A stretch of DNA of 64,000 bases from an uncultured Clostridia bacterium (GTDB lineage: Bacteria; Bacillota; Clostridia; HGM11514), in NCBI GenBank assembly GCA_934464705.1, contig CAKSKB010000018.1, forward strand, positions 5,148-69,147, read 5' to 3'. The notes beneath the pieces are model-generated. The model did no database searches. It worked only from the letters and a program-made list of their open reading frames with translations, and was not told the DNA's origin. Position 1 is the stretch's first letter, and every line of letters starts with the position of its first letter. Positions 60,575 through 64,000 of the stretch are shown here, in pieces. The translations under genes were made by a program, and so were the position numbers.

Positions 60575-60609
60575 AACACCTGAAATCCTGACGGTTTCGG
60601 GTGTTTTTT
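60575..60609 (+). terminator. Terminator after the isomerase-like gene
   Basis: Stem ACACCTGAAA with TTTCGGGTGT (one G-U) and a six-T run. Confidence 0.85.
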
Positions 60610-60647
60610 GCTTATAATCTTGAAAAAATAATTTTTATAAAAAAGGC

Positions 60648-60676
60648 TTGACAAACTATGTCTAATGTGGTAGACT
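60648..60676 (+). promoter_or_regulatory. Promoter and operator-like dyad of the blaI-like gene
   Basis: TTGACA (60648-60653), 17-bp spacer, TAGACT (60671-60676). GTCTA (60660-60664) and TAGAC (60671-60675) form a dyad with a 6-bp centre overlapping the -10, a fitting place for self-repression by the encoded BlaI-type protein. TGTCGACA lies ~8 bases downstream. Confidence 0.6.
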
Positions 60677-60717
60677 ATAGATGTCGACAAAAGTAGAACA
60701 AAACGGAGGTATACCTT

Positions 60718-61095
60718 ATGGCGAATATAAATATAGGCGAAGCGGAACTTGAAATTATGAAGGTTGTATGGAAATCGGATGAGCCGATAGGCTCGGCGGC
60801 AATAGGGAAAGCAGTTGAAGAAAAAGGCTGGAAACGCACAACGATTGCCACTTTTCTTGCAAGACTTGTTGAAAAAGGCGCACTGTCTGCCGAAAAGCGG
60901 GGCAAGGCATGGTATTATAAGCCTGTTCTGACGGCAAAGGAATACAAAAAATCTCAGGTGAGAAGCCTTATAAAAAATCTGTTTGACGGTTCTGCCGAAA
61001 ATCTTGTTGCCGCACTCTTTGAAGAAGAACAGTTTTCGGATAAGGATATGCAGGAACTGAAGGCGATTTTTGAAGACAGGGAGGGACGAAGTTGA
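60718..61095 (+). CDS. BlaI/MecI/CopY family repressor
   Basis: 125 residues. Winged-helix N-terminus (LGEAELEIMKVVWKSDEPIGSAAI, then GWKRTTIATFLARLVEKGALSAEKRGKAWYY) and a C-terminal dimer helix region (SLIKNLFDGSAENLVAALFEEE). Dimeric repressor, normally inactivated by proteolysis triggered by a BlaR1-type M56 partner, which is encoded next with a 4-base overlap. GGAGG precedes ATG 60718. The controlled genes beyond itself are unknown. Confidence 0.92.
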   Translation: MANINIGEAELEIMKVVWKSDEPIGSAAIGKAVEEKGWKRTTIATFLARLVEKGALSAEKRGKAWYYKPVLTAKEYKKSQVRSLIKNLFDGSAENLVAALFEEEQFSDKDMQELKAIFEDREGRS

Positions 61096-62450
61096 TTAGT
61101 GAAATATTTAAAGCTTTTTTAATCACATCGCTTGCCGGTACCGCTTTTGCGGCTGTTATCAGCCTTATCAGACCTATAACAAAAAAGGCTTTCGGATATT
61201 CATGGCATTATTACATATGGCTGTGCGTGCTTTTGGTAATGATTATGCCGGTGCGGTTCAATGCAAATTCAATATCCGCACCAAGTGTTGTAACGCAAGC
61301 GGGTATGACCGAAAACACCGTGCAGCCGACCGCACCTGAAAAGCCGCAGCTTTTGCAAACGGCAGCGGTTATAATTAATAATCGCATGAATATTCTGGCA
61401 TATTTATGGCTTATAGGCGCAGCGGCTTTAATGTTGTTAAATGTTTTGCGGTATATAAGGCTGAATGTTAGGATTCGCGAAAACGGCAAAATTATATACT
61501 GCCCCGAAATCGGACAATATACGGACAAAAAAATCAGTGTTTTGGTATGGGAAGATATTGCGTCGCCGTTTATGACCGGCGTTTTCAGACCAACTCTGGT
61601 TTTGCCGAAAACAAAGCTTTCGGGCGAACAGCTGCATAACATACTCCGCCACGAAATGACGCACTTTAAACGGCATGATGTTTTATATAAATGGTTTGCC
61701 GAATTTGTAAAATGCGTTCATTGGTTTAATCCCATTGCGTGGTATGTTTCAAAGCAAATTGCGGCAGAGTGCGAAATATCCTGTGATATGGCGGTTACCG
61801 AAAATATGTCGGACAGTGAGAAAATAGGGTATATAAACACCATTCTTTTCCTTCTTCCGACGGGAAAAATAAGACAGCTTTCTCTTACAACGCAGATGAC
61901 AGGCAGCAAAAATATTTTGAAAAGGAGATTTATTATGATTAAGAATAAAAAGAAAACCGGCAGAATTGTATCGGTCATATCCGCGGTTATCGCTGTTGTT
62001 ATGCTTTCGGCAACGGTTTTTGCAAGCGGTGTGTTTTCGGATTTAACAACCGATGATTACACTGTTGAGATTCCGAATAACGGCGATAAAACGGAATATA
62101 CAGTTAAGATTCCCGATAGCTGGAGCGGAAAATACTATATCCATTCGGAAAACAATGTTGTGCGCTTTGAGCAAAAAGCAACTTACGATAAATACGGCGG
62201 CGGCACGCTGTTCAGCATCGAAAAAACCAATGCGGGCTACGCAGACGAAATATTAAATATGCTGAGCGGAAGCCGTTTGCTTTACAAAAACGATAAGTAT
62301 GCATATATTTTTGCGGTTCCGACCGATGTTCAATACCCGATATGGGCAGACAGAGATGAAAACGATGTCGAAATTGCGGCAGAGTACGAGGAAATGTTTA
62401 AATATGTCACGCAGATTGCCGACAGCTTTAAGATTCATGATGAATATTAG
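61092..62450 (+). CDS. M56 (BlaR1-type) membrane metallopeptidase without penicillin-binding sensor
   Basis: 452 residues. Membrane segments near 5-25, 35-52, 95-115 and 295-315. Zinc motif HEMTH in LRHEMTHFKRHDVLYKWFAEF, with the later Glu/Asp in AAECEISCDMAVTENM. After the last membrane segment there is only a ~130-residue extracytoplasmic domain (TTDDYTVEIPNNGDKTEYTV...), not the ~250-residue penicillin-binding domain of BlaR1/MecR1. So the signal is probably not a beta-lactam. TTG 61092 overlaps the repressor stop by 4 bases; GGGAGGGA lies upstream. Confidence 0.87.
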   Translation: MISEIFKAFLITSLAGTAFAAVISLIRPITKKAFGYSWHYYIWLCVLLVMIMPVRFNANSISAPSVVTQAGMTENTVQPTAPEKPQLLQTAAVIINNRMNILAYLWLIGAAALMLLNVLRYIRLNVRIRENGKIIYCPEIGQYTDKKISVLVWEDIASPFMTGVFRPTLVLPKTKLSGEQLHNILRHEMTHFKRHDVLYKWFAEFVKCVHWFNPIAWYVSKQIAAECEISCDMAVTENMSDSEKIGYINTILFLLPTGKIRQLSLTTQMTGSKNILKRRFIMIKNKKKTGRIVSVISAVIAVVMLSATVFASGVFSDLTTDDYTVEIPNNGDKTEYTVKIPDSWSGKYYIHSENNVVRFEQKATYDKYGGGTLFSIEKTNAGYADEILNMLSGSRLLYKNDKYAYIFAVPTDVQYPIWADRDENDVEIAAEYEEMFKYVTQIADSFKIHDEY

Positions 62451-62463
62451 TATATAAAAAATT

Positions 62464-62493
62464 ACGCACACCGCAAAAAAGGGTGGTGTGCGT
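62464..62493. terminator. Bidirectional terminator
   Basis: 9-bp stem ACGCACACC (62464-62472) with GGTGTGCGT (62485-62493), between the convergent M56 and MATE genes; T-rich on the minus side. Confidence 0.75.
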
Positions 62494-62506
62494 GTCTTTA
62501 TTGGTT

Positions 62507-63827
62507 TTAAAAATATTTGTACCTTTTCCTCAATGCGATTAAGAAAATAAGCGAAATTATAAACGCAAAAACCTGTGCGACCGTATTTGCAAGCCAGATT
62601 CCGTCGGGGCCTAATATTATAGGAAGAACGATAATTGACGATGTCTGGAACACAAGCGTTCTCAAAAACGATATAACGGCGGATACAAGCCCGTTGTTAA
62701 GTGCTGTGAAAAATCCCGATGCAAAGATGTTAAGCCCGTCAAGTATAAACGCAAGCGAGAACAGCTTAAATGCGCTGACGGATAAATCGTAAAGTTCCCT
62801 GTCGTACCCCACGAAGATATGCGCAAGAGGGGAGGACAGCGAAATCGCAAGTACGGTGAGGGTTATTCCTGTTACGGCGTTTAAAATAATGCTCTTTTTT
62901 AAGAGGTTTTTCATTTCCGTATGATTCCCGGCGCCGTAATTGAAGCTGACAAGCGGCGCTGTGCCTATCGAGTAGCCTATCGGGATTGCGATAAATATAA
63001 ACTGCACATACATCAGAACTCCGTAAGCCGAAACTCCGTTTTCGCCGATCAGCCTTATCAGCTGCCAGTTGTAAAGCATTCCGACAATCGATGACGATAT
63101 GTTCGACATAAGTTCGGAACTTCCGTTTGTGCAGGCTTTGACAATCGGTTTCAGCTCAAATTTCGGTTTTGTAAGCCGCAGAAGGCTGCTGTTTTTGCGC
63201 ATAAAGTATACAAGCGGAATTATGCCGCCGACGCATTGACCGATTCCGGTTGCAAGCGCCGCACCCGCAAGCCCCCATTTGAAAACAATAATGAAAAGTG
63301 CGTCCAAAACCGCATTCGTAAGCCCTGCCGCAACCGTTACCCTAAGCCCCATTCTCGGTTTTTCGGCGGCTGCAAGAAAACTCTGGAACACATTTTGCAG
63401 CATGAACGACACCGTAAAACCGGTCGTTATTCTGCCGTAAAGAACCGCACTTTCTATCATAGATTCGGTTGCGCCGAGGAATATGCTTAATAACGCCGAT
63501 TGCGGACAAAACAAGCCCGAGCGCAATTGTGAAATATATCAAAAGCGTGAAATATCGGTTTGCCCTGTCGCGGTTTCCGAGCCCGAGTTCCTTTGCAACA
63601 AGGGCGCTGCCGCCCGTGCCTATCATAAATCCCATTCCGCCAAGTATCATAACAAACGGCATTACAAGATTAAGCGCTGCAAATGGCGTTTTGCCGACAA
63701 AATTTGACACGAAAAATCCGTCCACCACGCCGTAGATTGATGTGAACATCATCATTATAATCGTCGGAAACACAAACCGCAGCAGTCTTTTATATGTGAA
63801 ATGGTCGGATAATTTTATTTTGCTCAT
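62507..63827 (-). pseudogene. MATE family transporter gene with frameshift
   Basis: Two overlapping frames together make one MATE protein of about 440 residues. The first (from ATG 63827) encodes MSKIKLSDHFTYKRLLRFVF through ALGLVLSAIGVI, then leaves the family pattern. The second resumes at LLSIFLGATESMIESAVLYG and runs to the stop at 62507. The shift lies near 63478-63500. There is no homopolymer there, so a simple sequencing slip is less likely, but an assembly error cannot be excluded. Both halves keep normal MATE membrane segments, which argues that loss is recent. Start context is GGGG then ATG. Confidence 0.8.
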
Positions 63828-63865
63828 ATCAGCCCCCGTAAATCAGTTAAGATTGCATAGAAGCT

Positions 63866-63894
63866 ATTCTAACATATTTTTGAGCAAATGTCAA
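63866..63894 (-). promoter_or_regulatory. Promoter of the frameshifted MATE gene
   Basis: On the minus strand TTGACA (63894-63889), 17-bp spacer, TAGAAT (63871-63866). The remaining bases to the right edge hold no gene; a TATAAT near 63990 may belong to a gene outside the window. Confidence 0.7.
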
Positions 63895-64000
63895 GCATGT
63901 TTTTAGGAGTTCCGTTTGCATTTTGTTGGTTTGTCAATGATGTGTTACAAAATTCCTAAAAAATTTCGCCGTCAATGATAAAAGCCTTGATATAATCAAA

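Noticed and set aside
1..64000. CRISPR arrays, tRNA or rRNA genes, insertion sequences, prophage
   Set aside because: No short regularly spaced repeats, no cloverleaf or rRNA landmarks, and no transposase, integrase or phage-like proteins were seen.

Overview
The window looks like a chromosomal segment of an anaerobic, spore-forming clostridial Firmicute, probably a gut or plant-fibre-associated lineage. The evidence is strong AAGGAGG-type ribosome binding sites, several TTG/GTG starts, a SpoIVFA/SpoIVFB-like pair, a GerA germinant-receptor protein, oxygen-sensitive glycyl-radical NrdD/NrdG, mannonate dehydratase, an esterase and secreted carbohydrate-binding-module proteins. I see no rRNA, tRNA, CRISPR array, prophage or transposase. 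This lineage assignment is inference from gene content; no search was run.

Layout: (1) 1-8.1 kb, minus strand: three paralogous secreted modular proteins (one cut by the left edge) plus a DUF6259-type glycosidase-like protein, apparently a glycan-use locus. (2) 8.2-9.8 kb: amidohydrolase and polysaccharide deacetylase. (3) 9.8-13.9 kb: asp23-like, fakA-like, recG. (4) 13.9-18 kb: uxuA, a SPOR-like lipoprotein, an EamA transporter and a CE15-like esterase. (5) 18-26.3 kb: hemW, the SpoIVF-like protease pair, two linked radical-SAM-associated genes, an M16 peptidase pair and lgt. (6) 26.3-27.0 kb: a 700-bp gene-free stretch full of strong hairpins, ending in a NrdR-type box in front of nrdDG. 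(7) 29.8-32.2 kb: a second EamA transporter and gerA. (8) 32.2-39.3 kb: infC-rpmI-rplT with an attenuator leader and an apparent AUA start codon for IF-3, then an rRNA-methylase-like gene flanked by a 143-bp direct repeat, then dprA, topA, trmFO.

(9) 39.4-42 kb: a SigV/RsiV-like sigma/anti-sigma pair, a TetR regulator and a divergent HD-domain gene. (10) 42-46.6 kb, minus: beta-helix protein, short-chain dehydrogenase, MATE transporter, YibE/F protein. (11) 46.7-50.9 kb: a phosphoribosyltransferase (plus), then a minus-strand group of methyltransferase, CinA C-terminal domain, thiI and cysteine desulfurase. (12) 51-56.9 kb: a lone argJ with an ARG-box-like site, a DUF3343 gene, and a 2-hydroxyacyl-CoA dehydratase activase/D-component system split over two genes. 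(13) 57-60.6 kb: asd-dapA-dapB plus a sugar-phosphate isomerase-like gene. (14) 60.7-63.8 kb: BlaI/M56 regulatory pair and a MATE gene interrupted by a frameshift.

Most of the window is ordinary housekeeping. The parts most worth following are the tandem secreted modules with a 300-bp identical internal repeat and a shared promoter motif, the hairpin-dense region before nrdD, the infC start codon and leader, the direct repeats around the methylase gene, and several operator-like dyads. I found no clearly new multi-gene system.
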